From an uncultured Christensenellaceae bacterium (GTDB taxonomy: Bacteria; Bacillota; Clostridia; Christensenellales; Pumilibacteraceae): a stretch of DNA of 8,891 nt. Each line of letters starts with the position of its first letter. The first letter of the stretch is position 1. Below, piece by piece: positions 1 through 5,228 of this stretch. The notes under the pieces are model-generated. The model searched no databases and had not been told where the DNA came from. It worked only from the letters and a program-made list of their open reading frames with translations. Location: NCBI GenBank assembly GCA_910587445.1, contig CAJULE010000044.1, positions 1 to 8,891 on the forward strand, in the 5' to 3' direction. Made by a program: the position numbers and the translations under genes.

Positions 1-236
1 ACGGAATGGACGTGCGCGAAATTCGCAAGGTGCAACTGTTCGATGTGAGTCCCGTCACGTTCCCGGCATACACGGAAACCGACGTCGGTGTTCGCGCTAT
101 GCAGGAATACGACGGGTACAAAGCCGAACAGCGCAGCAAAGCGGAAGAAACGGAAAAGGCGGCGGAACTCGCCGCCAAAAGAGCCAAAGAACAAGCAAAG
201 CTCGAAAACCTGAAAACCAAATTCAAAAATATTTAA
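1..236 (+). CDS. HK97-family prohead protease (S78-like), C-terminal fragment
   Basis: This is the 3' end of a gene that begins before the window; the reading frame is open from base 3, so the ATG at base 6 is internal rather than the true start. The fragment contains the pattern V-LFDVSPVTFPAY followed by T-D-V, typical of the end of the protease core in HK97-type prohead proteases (peptidase family S78). A charged, Glu/Lys/Ala-rich tail follows and is likely helical. In this family the enzyme cleaves the scaffolding domain from the capsid protein inside the prohead and is encoded directly upstream of the capsid gene, as here. The catalytic His and Ser regions would lie upstream and are not visible, so activity cannot be judged. 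The stop is TAA at 234-236. Confidence 0.85.
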   Translation, partial: GMDVREIRKVQLFDVSPVTFPAYTETDVGVRAMQEYDGYKAEQRSKAEETEKAAELAAKRAKEQAKLENLKTKFKNI

Positions 237-238
237 TC

Positions 239-243
239 GGAGG
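239..243 (+). promoter_or_regulatory. Ribosome binding site of the capsid gene
   Basis: GGAGG lies 11 bases before the ATG at 255, directly after the protease stop. The spacing is a little long, but no closer in-frame start exists and the protein N-terminus is typical, so this site supports the 255 start. Confidence 0.6.
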
Positions 244-254
244 TTAACCAATAA

Positions 255-1544
255 ATGAACATCAAGAAAATTCTCGAAATGAAGGCAAAGCGCGAGGATG
301 CGCGGCTCAAAGCAATGGCGGTACTCAACAAAGCGGACGCCGAAGACCGCTTTTTGACCGACGACGAACAAAAGGAAATCGACAAATACGAATCGGAAAT
401 CCGCGCGTGGGACGAGAGCATCGCAAGAGCAGAAAAAATGTTTGCCATCGAGCCCGAAGACAGGGCGGCGGAAAAACCCGAAGTCAAGCCGACGCCGAAT
501 AAGAGCGGCGAAGAGAAACGGTTTGCCACGTTCGGCGAACAACTTCTTGCGGCGTACCGCGCGGCGATGCCGGGCGGTGTGACCGATGAGCGCCTTTCCA
601 CCAGAGCGGCAAGCGGGCTCAACGAAACCACGCCCTCGGACGGCGGATTTCTCGTTCAGCAGGACTTTGTGACCGAACTGCTCAAACGCACCTACGAGAC
701 GGGCATTCTCGCAAGCAAGGCGAAGAAAATCCCCATTTCGACCAATGCGAACGGACTCAAAATCAACGCCGTGGACGAAGATAGTCGCGGAAACGGCAGC
801 CGTTGGGGCGGCGTTCAAGCGTTCTGGGAGTCCGAAGCGGACGAGCATACGGGCAGCAAGCCGAAGTTCCGTCAACTCGATTTGTCGCTGAAAAAGCTCA
901 CGGGGTTGTGTTACGCAACCGATGAGCTGTTGCAGGATGCGGCGGCACTCGAATCGGTCATTCGCCAAGCATTTGCCGAAGAGTTCGGATTCAAGATCGA
1001 CGACGCCATTCTGGACGGCAGCGGCGAAGGACAGCCGCTCGGCATTCTCAAAAGCGGTGCGCTTGTAAAAGTCGAAAAAGAGAAAGACCAGTCCGCCGTC
1101 GTGACGGTAGAAAATATCGTCAAGATGTGGAATCGGCTGTGGTCGAAATCGCGGTCGAGCGCAGTGTGGTATATCAACCAAGAGATCGAGCCGTACCTGT
1201 ACACGCTCAAACTCGGAGATAAACCCGTGTATATCCCGGCAGGCGGCATTTCCGAAAAGCCTTACGCCACGATATTCGGCAGACCTGTCGTGCCGCTCGA
1301 ACAGTGCAATGCGCCGGGCGAAGTCGGAGATATCGTGCTCGCGGACATCGGGCAGTACCTTCTCATCGACAAGGGCGGCGTGAAAGCGGCAAGTTCCATC
1401 CACGTCCGCTTCCTGTACGACGAGAACGTGTTTCGCTTTATTTATCGCGTGGACGGCAAGCCTATTTGGAACAAACCGCTTGCGCCGTACAAAGGCAAAG
1501 CCACGGTTTCGCCGTTTGTTACGCTCGACAAACGCGGTGCATAG
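255..1544 (+). CDS. Phage major capsid protein, HK97 fold
   Basis: The 429-residue protein has the usual length and layout of HK97-family capsid proteins. Residues 1 to about 65 are highly charged and probably a coiled coil (delta or scaffolding domain). A Pro/Glu/Lys-rich linker spans about 67-88. The likely mature part follows, with a TPSDGGFLVQQDF segment at about 126-138 that is characteristic of the start of the folded shell domain. The segment around 212-227 (LKKLTGLCYATDEL, then QD) corresponds to the conserved 'kl-al---s-ElL-D' helix. D254 to G263 (DGSGEGQPLG) matches the G-G-G-P-G signature of the P domain. The prodomain is probably removed by the protease encoded just upstream, with a cut plausibly near residues 85-110; the exact site cannot be read. 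Hundreds of copies assemble the icosahedral head. Confidence 0.95.
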   Translation: MNIKKILEMKAKREDARLKAMAVLNKADAEDRFLTDDEQKEIDKYESEIRAWDESIARAEKMFAIEPEDRAAEKPEVKPTPNKSGEEKRFATFGEQLLAAYRAAMPGGVTDERLSTRAASGLNETTPSDGGFLVQQDFVTELLKRTYETGILASKAKKIPISTNANGLKINAVDEDSRGNGSRWGGVQAFWESEADEHTGSKPKFRQLDLSLKKLTGLCYATDELLQDAAALESVIRQAFAEEFGFKIDDAILDGSGEGQPLGILKSGALVKVEKEKDQSAVVTVENIVKMWNRLWSKSRSSAVWYINQEIEPYLYTLKLGDKPVYIPAGGISEKPYATIFGRPVVPLEQCNAPGEVGDIVLADIGQYLLIDKGGVKAASSIHVRFLYDENVFRFIYRVDGKPIWNKPLAPYKGKATVSPFVTLDKRGA

Positions 1545-1562
1545 CGTAAAGGCGGTGGGCGC

Positions 1563-1853
1563 GTGATAAGTTTACAGGAAACAAAGGAATTCCTCCGTGT
1601 GGACGACGATACCGAAGACGCGCTCATTTCCTCGCTTATCGTAACGGCAAAGGTATTGGTCGAAGACGTATTGCGAAGACCGCTTGCGGACTTCGACCGA
1701 ATACCAGAGCCGATACTCCAAGCAATGCTCATCGTAACCGCGACGCTGTACGAAGAACGGCAAGTATCGAAGGATAAATCGGGTGTGTCCGTTACGGACA
1801 CGCTCGATATGATCCGACGAATGCTGTTTGCATACCGCAAGGGAGCGTTCTGA
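1563..1853 (+). CDS. Head-tail connector protein, gp6-like
   Basis: This 96-residue, mostly helical protein has the pattern of gp6-like head-tail connectors: an N-terminal 'L-ETKEFLRVDDDTEDALISSLI-TAK' segment (residues about 4-31), then a helix ending in LYEERQ, and a C-terminal 'DMIRRMLFAYR' helix. In HK97-type phages this protein forms a ring under the portal and adapts it to the head-closure protein. The start is GTG at 1563, chosen because AAAGGCGGTG at 1548-1557 is one mismatch from an ideal ribosome binding site and sits 5 bases upstream. The stop TGA (1851-1853) overlaps the ATG of the next gene by one base, so the two are probably translationally coupled. Confidence 0.9.
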   Translation: MISLQETKEFLRVDDDTEDALISSLIVTAKVLVEDVLRRPLADFDRIPEPILQAMLIVTATLYEERQVSKDKSGVSVTDTLDMIRRMLFAYRKGAF

Positions 1854-2302
1854 TGCGAATAGGAAAACTCAACCGACGAGTGTCGATACTCGAATTTAAA
1901 AAACGGCGCGATGCGTTCGGCGGAGAAGAGGGCGAGTGGATGGCGGTCCAAAAAGTGTGGGCAAACATCGTGACCGTAAACGGCACGGAGCAAATGTTTA
2001 CGCAGCAAGTCACGGCGGAATCGGTAACGACAATAACGATGCGGTACTTGCCGTGGCTGACCGTTATGCACCGCATCCGATACGGCGAAAAGCTGTATGA
2101 AATCATCGGCGAGATAGACGCGGACACGGCGCACGAAAAGACAATACTCAACTGCAAGGAGAAGGTAAACGATGAGTTACAGCGCAAAGCAACGCAAAGT
2201 CAAGACGACGGTAGAGGGCGCGAATGCGCTTGTAAAAGACCTAAAAGCAATGGAGGATGCGGCGGCGAGTGTGCTGATGGCGGCGGCGAAGGCGGGCGGT
2301 AA
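1853..2302 (+). CDS. Phage head closure (head-tail joining) protein with out-of-frame C-terminal extension
   Basis: Residues 1 to about 106 match the head closure/head-tail joining family: 'IGKLNRRVSILEF' at the N-terminus, 'W-AVQKVWANIVTVNGTEQM' in the middle, then 'IRYGEKLYEIIGEIDAD'. In such phages it plugs the connector after DNA packaging and offers the tail docking surface. Family members usually end near residue 105-115, right after the last strand (here TILNCKEKV). This frame instead continues to residue 149, and residues 107-149 overlap the next gene in another frame. That extension is rich in Gly, Arg, Lys and Cys and looks like a by-product of the Ala/Lys-rich codons of the neighbour rather than a conserved domain. 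The ATG at 1853 follows AAGGGAG (1839-1845). Confidence 0.87.
   Translation: MRIGKLNRRVSILEFKKRRDAFGGEEGEWMAVQKVWANIVTVNGTEQMFTQQVTAESVTTITMRYLPWLTVMHRIRYGEKLYEIIGEIDADTAHEKTILNCKEKVNDELQRKATQSQDDGRGRECACKRPKSNGGCGGECADGGGEGGR
2156..2161 (+). promoter_or_regulatory. Ribosome binding site inside the head-closure gene
   Basis: AAGGAG lies 10 bases before the ATG at 2172. It fixes the start of the HK97-gp10-like gene inside the upstream reading frame, and so supports a genuine 131-base overlap rather than a later start. Confidence 0.7.
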
Positions 2303-2573
2303 AATCGCACTCGATGACGCCAAGCGCAACTGTCCCGTCGATTCGGGCGCACTCAAACAAAGCTTGCACCTGACCGAAGGTAAGTCGACCAAAATAAAAG
2401 CCACCGTACAGGTGGATTACGACAAATCGCTCAAGTACGGTACACACGTCGAACTCGGCAGTCGCGGTCGTCCCGCCAATCCGTTTATGCGCAACGCCGT
2501 GGATGAAAACCAAAATAAAATCAACGATGCTATCACGGCGGAACTGTCGAGAGCGGTAGGGCGCAAGATATGA
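2172..2573 (+). CDS. HK97-gp10-like tail completion/head-tail junction protein
   Basis: The 133-residue protein matches the HK97 gp10-like family. It has a helical N-terminal half with 'GANALVKDLKAMEDAAASVLMAAAKAGG', then the hallmark 'CPVDSGALKQSL' (about residues 55-66), a short beta region, and near the C-terminus 'YGTHVELGSRGRPANPFMRNAV', the family's 'Y---vE-GT---a-PFmrpA' motif. Members act at the head-tail junction or tail terminus of siphophages; the precise contact is inferred from gene order. The first 131 bases overlap the head-closure gene, and its TGA overlaps the next ATG (ATGA at 2570-2573), so the cluster is probably translated as a coupled unit. Confidence 0.88.
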   Translation: MSYSAKQRKVKTTVEGANALVKDLKAMEDAAASVLMAAAKAGGKIALDDAKRNCPVDSGALKQSLHLTEGKSTKIKATVQVDYDKSLKYGTHVELGSRGRPANPFMRNAVDENQNKINDAITAELSRAVGRKI

Positions 2574-2980
2574 AAGATATTTGCCAAGCGGTTTATGAGT
2601 ATCTGTGTTCGAGAAAAGAAATTACGGCTCGCGTCAAGGACAGGATATATCCAATAATCTTGCCACAGTCCGCGCCGCTCCCGGCAATCGTGTACGCGCC
2701 AGTGCTTGCCAACTACGACAGCGCATTGCAAGGCGATACAGGCTATGTGCGGCAAACGGTGCAGTTTGTAAGCCACGATACGACATACAAGAAAACGCGC
2801 GAACTCTCGCGGCTCATAAAGAAAGCATTGCAAGATTACAAAGGGGATATGTGCGGACTGAACATTCAAGCCGTGTTCATCAAATCCGACTACGAGTATA
2901 ACGGAAACACGGCGCTCAAATTCGATACCGAGGAATACATGTCAAGCATCGAATTCGAGATACATTTCAACGAAAAATAA
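2570..2980 (+). CDS. DUF3168-like tail completion (tail terminator-like) protein
   Basis: The 136-residue protein has the signature of the DUF3168 family: an N-terminal helix ('ICQAVYEYLCSRKEI'), then 'RIYPIILPQSAPLPAIVYAPV', a central 'VRQTVQFVSHDTTYKKTRELSRLIKKAL' segment and C-terminal beta strands ending 'SSIEFEIHF'. These proteins lie between the gp10-like gene and the tail tube gene in many Gram-positive siphophages and resemble tail terminators that cap the tube. That role is inferred from family and position. The start overlaps the previous stop (ATGA). No strong ribosome binding site precedes it, which fits translation by coupling. Confidence 0.83.
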   Translation: MKDICQAVYEYLCSRKEITARVKDRIYPIILPQSAPLPAIVYAPVLANYDSALQGDTGYVRQTVQFVSHDTTYKKTRELSRLIKKALQDYKGDMCGLNIQAVFIKSDYEYNGNTALKFDTEEYMSSIEFEIHFNEK

Positions 2981-2986
2981 GGAGGT
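2979..2986 (+). promoter_or_regulatory. Strong ribosome binding site of the tail tube gene
   Basis: AAGGAGGT overlaps the preceding TAA stop and ends 4 bases before the ATG at 2991. It is one of the best ribosome binding sites in the window, as expected for a highly expressed structural protein. Confidence 0.8.
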
Positions 2987-2990
2987 AAAT

Positions 2991-3392
2991 ATGGCGGTAG
3001 CAGGCAAAAACGGCAAAGTCGTCATAGGCACGGAAAGCGACCAAAAGGTGGTCGGCATCAAGAATTGGTCGCTCGAACTTTCGCTCGACACGCTCGAAAC
3101 GACCTCGCTCGGCGACGATTGGAAGAACTATATCACGGGTCTCAAAGAGTGGTCGGCGTCGAGCGAAGGCGATTACGAAGTGCCCGTGGACGAAAAAGGG
3201 CAAGCAGCATTGCAAGAGGCGTTTTTGAGCGGCGCGACCGTAACGGTCAAACTGTTCGTGGACGAAAAGAACTACTACACGGGCGAGGCGTACATCAACA
3301 GTCTTTCCATAGAAGACCCGGTCGATGACGTTGTGTCCATCAGCATCGAATGCACGGGGACGGGCGCACTGTCGTTCGAACTCGGCGAATAG
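2991..3392 (+). CDS. Major tail (tube) protein, TP901-1-like
   Basis: The 133-residue protein is acidic and rich in beta-strand patterns, with the layout of TP901-1-type tail tube proteins: 'GKNGKVVIGTE' at the start, 'KNWSLELSLDTLETTSLGDDWKNYITGLKEWSASSEGDYE' in the middle, and a late 'AYINSLSIEDPVDDVVSISIECTGTGAL' segment. This 'W-l---d-le-T--g-dw---i-gl--ws-s--g' pattern is typical of the family. Its hexamers stack to form the tail tube around the tape measure protein. It is smaller than many relatives (often 140-200 residues) and has no extra Ig-like C-terminal domain. Its TAG stop (3390-3392) overlaps the ribosome binding site of the next gene. Confidence 0.88.
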   Translation: MAVAGKNGKVVIGTESDQKVVGIKNWSLELSLDTLETTSLGDDWKNYITGLKEWSASSEGDYEVPVDEKGQAALQEAFLSGATVTVKLFVDEKNYYTGEAYINSLSIEDPVDDVVSISIECTGTGALSFELGE

Positions 3393-3400
3393 GAGGCGAT

Positions 3401-3715
3401 ATGAAAAAGGGAATCACCATAACACTGGATAAACCGCGCACATTGCGCTACGGAATGAATGCGCTCGCCAAGATCGAAGACATCACGGGCAAAACGCTGA
3501 TGTCGCTCGACCTCGGCAACGTCGGCATAAAAGACCTGCTCGCCATCGTGTACGCAGGACTTTGCCACGAAGACAAGTCGCTGACTATCGAAAAGGTCGG
3601 CGATTTAATCGACGAGTACACCGACCTCAACACAATAGCCGAAAAGATAGGCGATGCGCTGACCGAGGCATTCGGTACGACGAAGGCGGAGGGTGGCGGC
3701 ACGGGGGAAACCTAA
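3401..3715 (+). CDS. Tail assembly chaperone, short form (lambda gpG equivalent)
   Basis: The 104-residue protein starts at the ATG at 3401, placed 4 bases after AGGAGG (3391-3396). It has the chaperone pattern of clostridial and lactococcal siphophages: an N-terminal strand pair ('GITITLDKPRTLRYGMNALAKIEDITGKTL'), a helical core ('GIKDLLAIVYAGLCHEDKSLTIEKVGDLIDEY') and a low-complexity Gly/Glu/Thr tail ending in GGGTGET. It lies between tail tube and tape measure, exactly where the chaperone is expected. By analogy with lambda G, it binds the tape measure protein and prevents its aggregation before tube polymerisation. The tail is Gly-rich because it reads through the G-rich slip region just before the stop TAA (3713-3715). 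Confidence 0.82.
   Translation: MKKGITITLDKPRTLRYGMNALAKIEDITGKTLMSLDLGNVGIKDLLAIVYAGLCHEDKSLTIEKVGDLIDEYTDLNTIAEKIGDALTEAFGTTKAEGGGTGET
3702..3715 (+). promoter_or_regulatory. Probable programmed -1 ribosomal frameshift site
   Basis: The bases CGGGGGAAACCTAA contain five consecutive G (3703-3707) directly before the zero-frame TAA. In the zero frame the codons read ACG GGG GAA ACC TAA. A tRNA-Gly on GGG (3704-3706) can slip back one base and still pair with GGG (3703-3705); the next codons then read GGA AAC CTA ACC and enter the 318-base open frame downstream. The GGGAAAC heptamer is present but not in the zero-frame register of a classical X XXY YYZ slip site, so single-tRNA slippage on the G run is the better model. 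GGCGG (3695-3699) and CCGCC (3716-3720) flank the site and could pair. Confidence 0.65.
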
Positions 3716-4023
3716 CCGCCGCTTTTGACCTTTCGGCAATATTGGACCGTGCAGTCGTGCAATTCGGACTCGATCCGCTTTTCGTGGGCGAGTATACGCC
3801 GTATGAACTGACGTTGCTTGCCAAGCAAAAACAAAAGCGCGACCAAGACGAATATGAGAATATGCTGTGTCTGTCTTGGCACGTCGAGGCGTTCGCCCGA
3901 CAAAAGCGATTGCCGACGCTTGCCAAGGTTTTGCGCGATGCACGGAAAAAGCCGAAAAAGAAAGTCAGCAAAAGCGACGCCATACTCAAGGCAATGGCGG
4001 CGGAAAAAGGTATTACAATTTAA
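3706..4023 (+). CDS. Tail assembly chaperone, frameshift extension (lambda T equivalent)
   Basis: This frame encodes about 105 residues beginning GNLTAAFDLSAILDRA and ending at TAA 4021-4023. It has no start codon or ribosome binding site of its own near the join. The nearest in-frame ATG (3562) would add residues that are only a shadow of the short-form gene. The segment 'EYTPYELTLLAKQKQKRDQDEYENML' followed by 'WHVEAFARQKRLPTL' and a Lys/Arg-rich stretch ('KKPKKKVSKS') matches the usual downstream partner of siphophage chaperones. The fused product, translated as 3401-3706 then 3706-4023, would be 207 residues. In lambda the GT fusion is made in small amounts and links tape measure to tube subunits; the same is inferred here. 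Confidence 0.75.
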   Translation, partial: GNLTAAFDLSAILDRAVVQFGLDPLFVGEYTPYELTLLAKQKQKRDQDEYENMLCLSWHVEAFARQKRLPTLAKVLRDARKKPKKKVSKSDAILKAMAAEKGITI

Positions 4024-4040
4024 ATAATGCGCCTAAACAC

Positions 4041-4069
4041 TTGACTATTCGCCTAAAATGCGCTATAAT
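4041..4069 (+). promoter_or_regulatory. Sigma-70/A-type promoter of the Fic gene
   Basis: TTGACT (4041-4046, one mismatch from the consensus -35) and TATAAT (4064-4069, perfect -10) are separated by 17 bases, the optimal spacing. Transcription would start near 4076, about 20 bases before the Fic ATG. It is the only near-consensus promoter recognised in the window, and it lies just after the chaperone extension stop, so the Fic gene can be expressed by host RNA polymerase independently of the late phage genes. Confidence 0.85.
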
Positions 4070-4079
4070 TAGGCGAATA
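4046..4079 (+). promoter_or_regulatory. Inverted-repeat operator overlapping the Fic promoter
   Basis: TATTCGCCTAA (4046-4056) and TTAGGCGAATA (4069-4079) form a perfect 11-bp inverted repeat with a 12-base centre. The left arm covers the end of the -35 and the spacer; the right arm covers the end of the -10 and the expected start site. A further half-site, CGCCTAAA, lies at 4030-4037, exactly 20 bases before the same eight bases at 4050-4057. A repressor bound here would block RNA polymerase. The candidate is the winged-helix part of the Fic protein itself or an unseen phage or host repressor; the binding protein is not shown by the sequence. Confidence 0.7.
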
Positions 4080-4096
4080 AACAAGGAGATAGGCAA

Positions 4097-5143
4097 ATGC
4101 GTACATTAGATTATACTAAACTTGCCGAAATGCAATGGGATAGCGAAACGCTCGGACTTATTGCCCAAATACATGAGTATAAGGGGCGACAGGAGTTATA
4201 CCTAAAGCGTAAGCCTGTTGAACTCGACCGACTCGTGGAGATTGCAAAGATTCAAAGCACGGAGTCATCAAATAAAATCGAGGGCATTGTGACAACCAAT
4301 GCTCGGATAAAACAACTGTGCTTGGAAAAAACTACACCGCGAACACGCGACGAAAAAGAGATACTCGGATACCGTGATGTGCTGAATACCATTCACGAAA
4401 ATTTTGAGTATATTCCGATTCGCGCTTCGTACATTTTACAACTGCATAGAGATTTATACAGTTATTCCGAAAAGGCGATAGGCGGACGGTTTAAGAATAC
4501 GCAGAACTATATATCCGAACAAAGAGAGGATGGTAGTTCGTTTGTACGGTTTACGCCGCTCGCTCCATTCGAAACTCCCGAAGCCGTGGATAGCATTTGC
4601 GAGAGCTATAATCGCGCAATCGACAGCTCTGCAATAGATCCGCTATTGCTTATTCCCGTGTTCATAACCGATTTCTTATGCATCCATCCGTTTAACGACG
4701 GAAACGGACGCATGAGTCGGTTGCTCACCACATTGTTGCTGTATAAAAGCGGTTATGTTGTGGGCAAATATATAAGCATCGAGAGCAAGATAGAAAAGAA
4801 CAAATCTTTGTATTACGATGCATTACAAGACAGCAGTACAGGTTGGCACGAAAACAATAACAATCCAATACCGTTCATAAAGTATCTGCTTGGGATTGTG
4901 TTGTCGGCTTACAGAGAATTCGAGAAGCGCATAGATATTGTAAGCGAAAAGAAGAGCAATACCGAAATCGTGAAAACAGCCATAGGACAAATTATCGGCA
5001 AATTTACCAAGAGGGATTTAATGGAATTGTGTCCGACCTTAAGCAAAGCGACGATAGAAAACATACTGAAACAACTGACTGAAAGCGGTGAAATAGAGCG
5101 CCATGAGAAAGGCAGAAATACCTTTTATACCGCTAAGAATTAA
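4097..5143 (+). CDS. Fic-domain protein (predicted AMP transferase) with inhibitory motif and C-terminal winged helix
   Basis: The 348-residue protein carries the full Fic active-site motif HPFNDGNGRMSR (residues 197-208), with catalytic H197. Family knowledge says this motif transfers AMP or another nucleotide part to hydroxyl side chains of target proteins. An N-terminal Fic_N-like region (about 15-105) holds SNKIEG (58-63), fitting the (S/T)xxxE(G/N) inhibitory helix of class II Fic proteins; E62 would block productive ATP binding, so activity is probably auto-inhibited. Residues about 288-345 ('GKFTKRDLMELCPTLSKATIENILKQL' and 'SGEIER') look like a winged helix, as in SoFic-type proteins. 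The ATG follows AAGGAG (4083-4088). The gene has its own promoter, operator and terminator and is more A+T-rich than its neighbours, so it is probably a moron. Its target is unknown. It could be a toxin-like, superinfection-control or host-modifying factor. Confidence 0.93.
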   Translation: MRTLDYTKLAEMQWDSETLGLIAQIHEYKGRQELYLKRKPVELDRLVEIAKIQSTESSNKIEGIVTTNARIKQLCLEKTTPRTRDEKEILGYRDVLNTIHENFEYIPIRASYILQLHRDLYSYSEKAIGGRFKNTQNYISEQREDGSSFVRFTPLAPFETPEAVDSICESYNRAIDSSAIDPLLLIPVFITDFLCIHPFNDGNGRMSRLLTTLLLYKSGYVVGKYISIESKIEKNKSLYYDALQDSSTGWHENNNNPIPFIKYLLGIVLSAYREFEKRIDIVSEKKSNTEIVKTAIGQIIGKFTKRDLMELCPTLSKATIENILKQLTESGEIERHEKGRNTFYTAKN

Positions 5144-5165
5144 TTAGTAACAAAAATCAATCGTT

Positions 5166-5197
5166 AAAAGCAAGTATCGAAAGGTGCTTGCTTTTTT
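5166..5197 (+). terminator. Rho-independent terminator of the Fic cassette
   Basis: AAAAGCAAGTATC (5166-5178) pairs with GGTGCTTGCTTTT (5183-5195) around a GAAA tetraloop (5179-5182), with two G-U pairs in the upper stem. A run of six T (5192-5197) closes the structure. It begins 23 bases after the Fic stop and completes a self-contained transcription unit inside the late gene cluster. Confidence 0.9.
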
Positions 5198-5214
5198 CGT
5201 GCGCCAAAACTAAT

Positions 5215-5223
5215 AAGGAGGTG
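5215..5223 (+). promoter_or_regulatory. Ribosome binding site that sets the TTG start of the tape measure gene
   Basis: AAGGAGGTG is a near-perfect match to the 16S rRNA 3' end and sits 5 bases before the TTG at 5229. No ATG or GTG is similarly placed, so the TTG start is well supported. Confidence 0.8.
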
Positions 5224-5228
5224 GGGAA

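Noticed and set aside
233..631. 132-residue Ser/Ala/Phe-rich open frame on the - strand at the start of the capsid gene
   Set aside because: It is a shadow of the charged capsid N-terminal domain and lies in a conserved + strand gene.
1442..2134. 230-residue open frame on the - strand across the capsid end and connector genes
   Set aside because: It overlaps three recognised + strand genes, has no recognisable domain and looks like a codon-bias shadow.
3562..3705. Upstream part of the chaperone extension frame, starting at ATG 3562
   Set aside because: These residues are Arg/His-rich, lack a ribosome binding site, and overlap the chaperone core in another frame; family-like sequence begins only after about 3706.
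4030..4079. CGCCTAAA repeats as insertion-site duplications or phage attachment sites
   Set aside because: The copies cluster only on the promoter side, no matching copy was noticed beyond the terminator, and the inverted arrangement over the -35/-10 fits an operator better.
3867..4109. 80-residue + strand frame spanning the Fic promoter
   Set aside because: It crosses the chaperone extension, the promoter and the Fic start with no ribosome binding site and no family resemblance.
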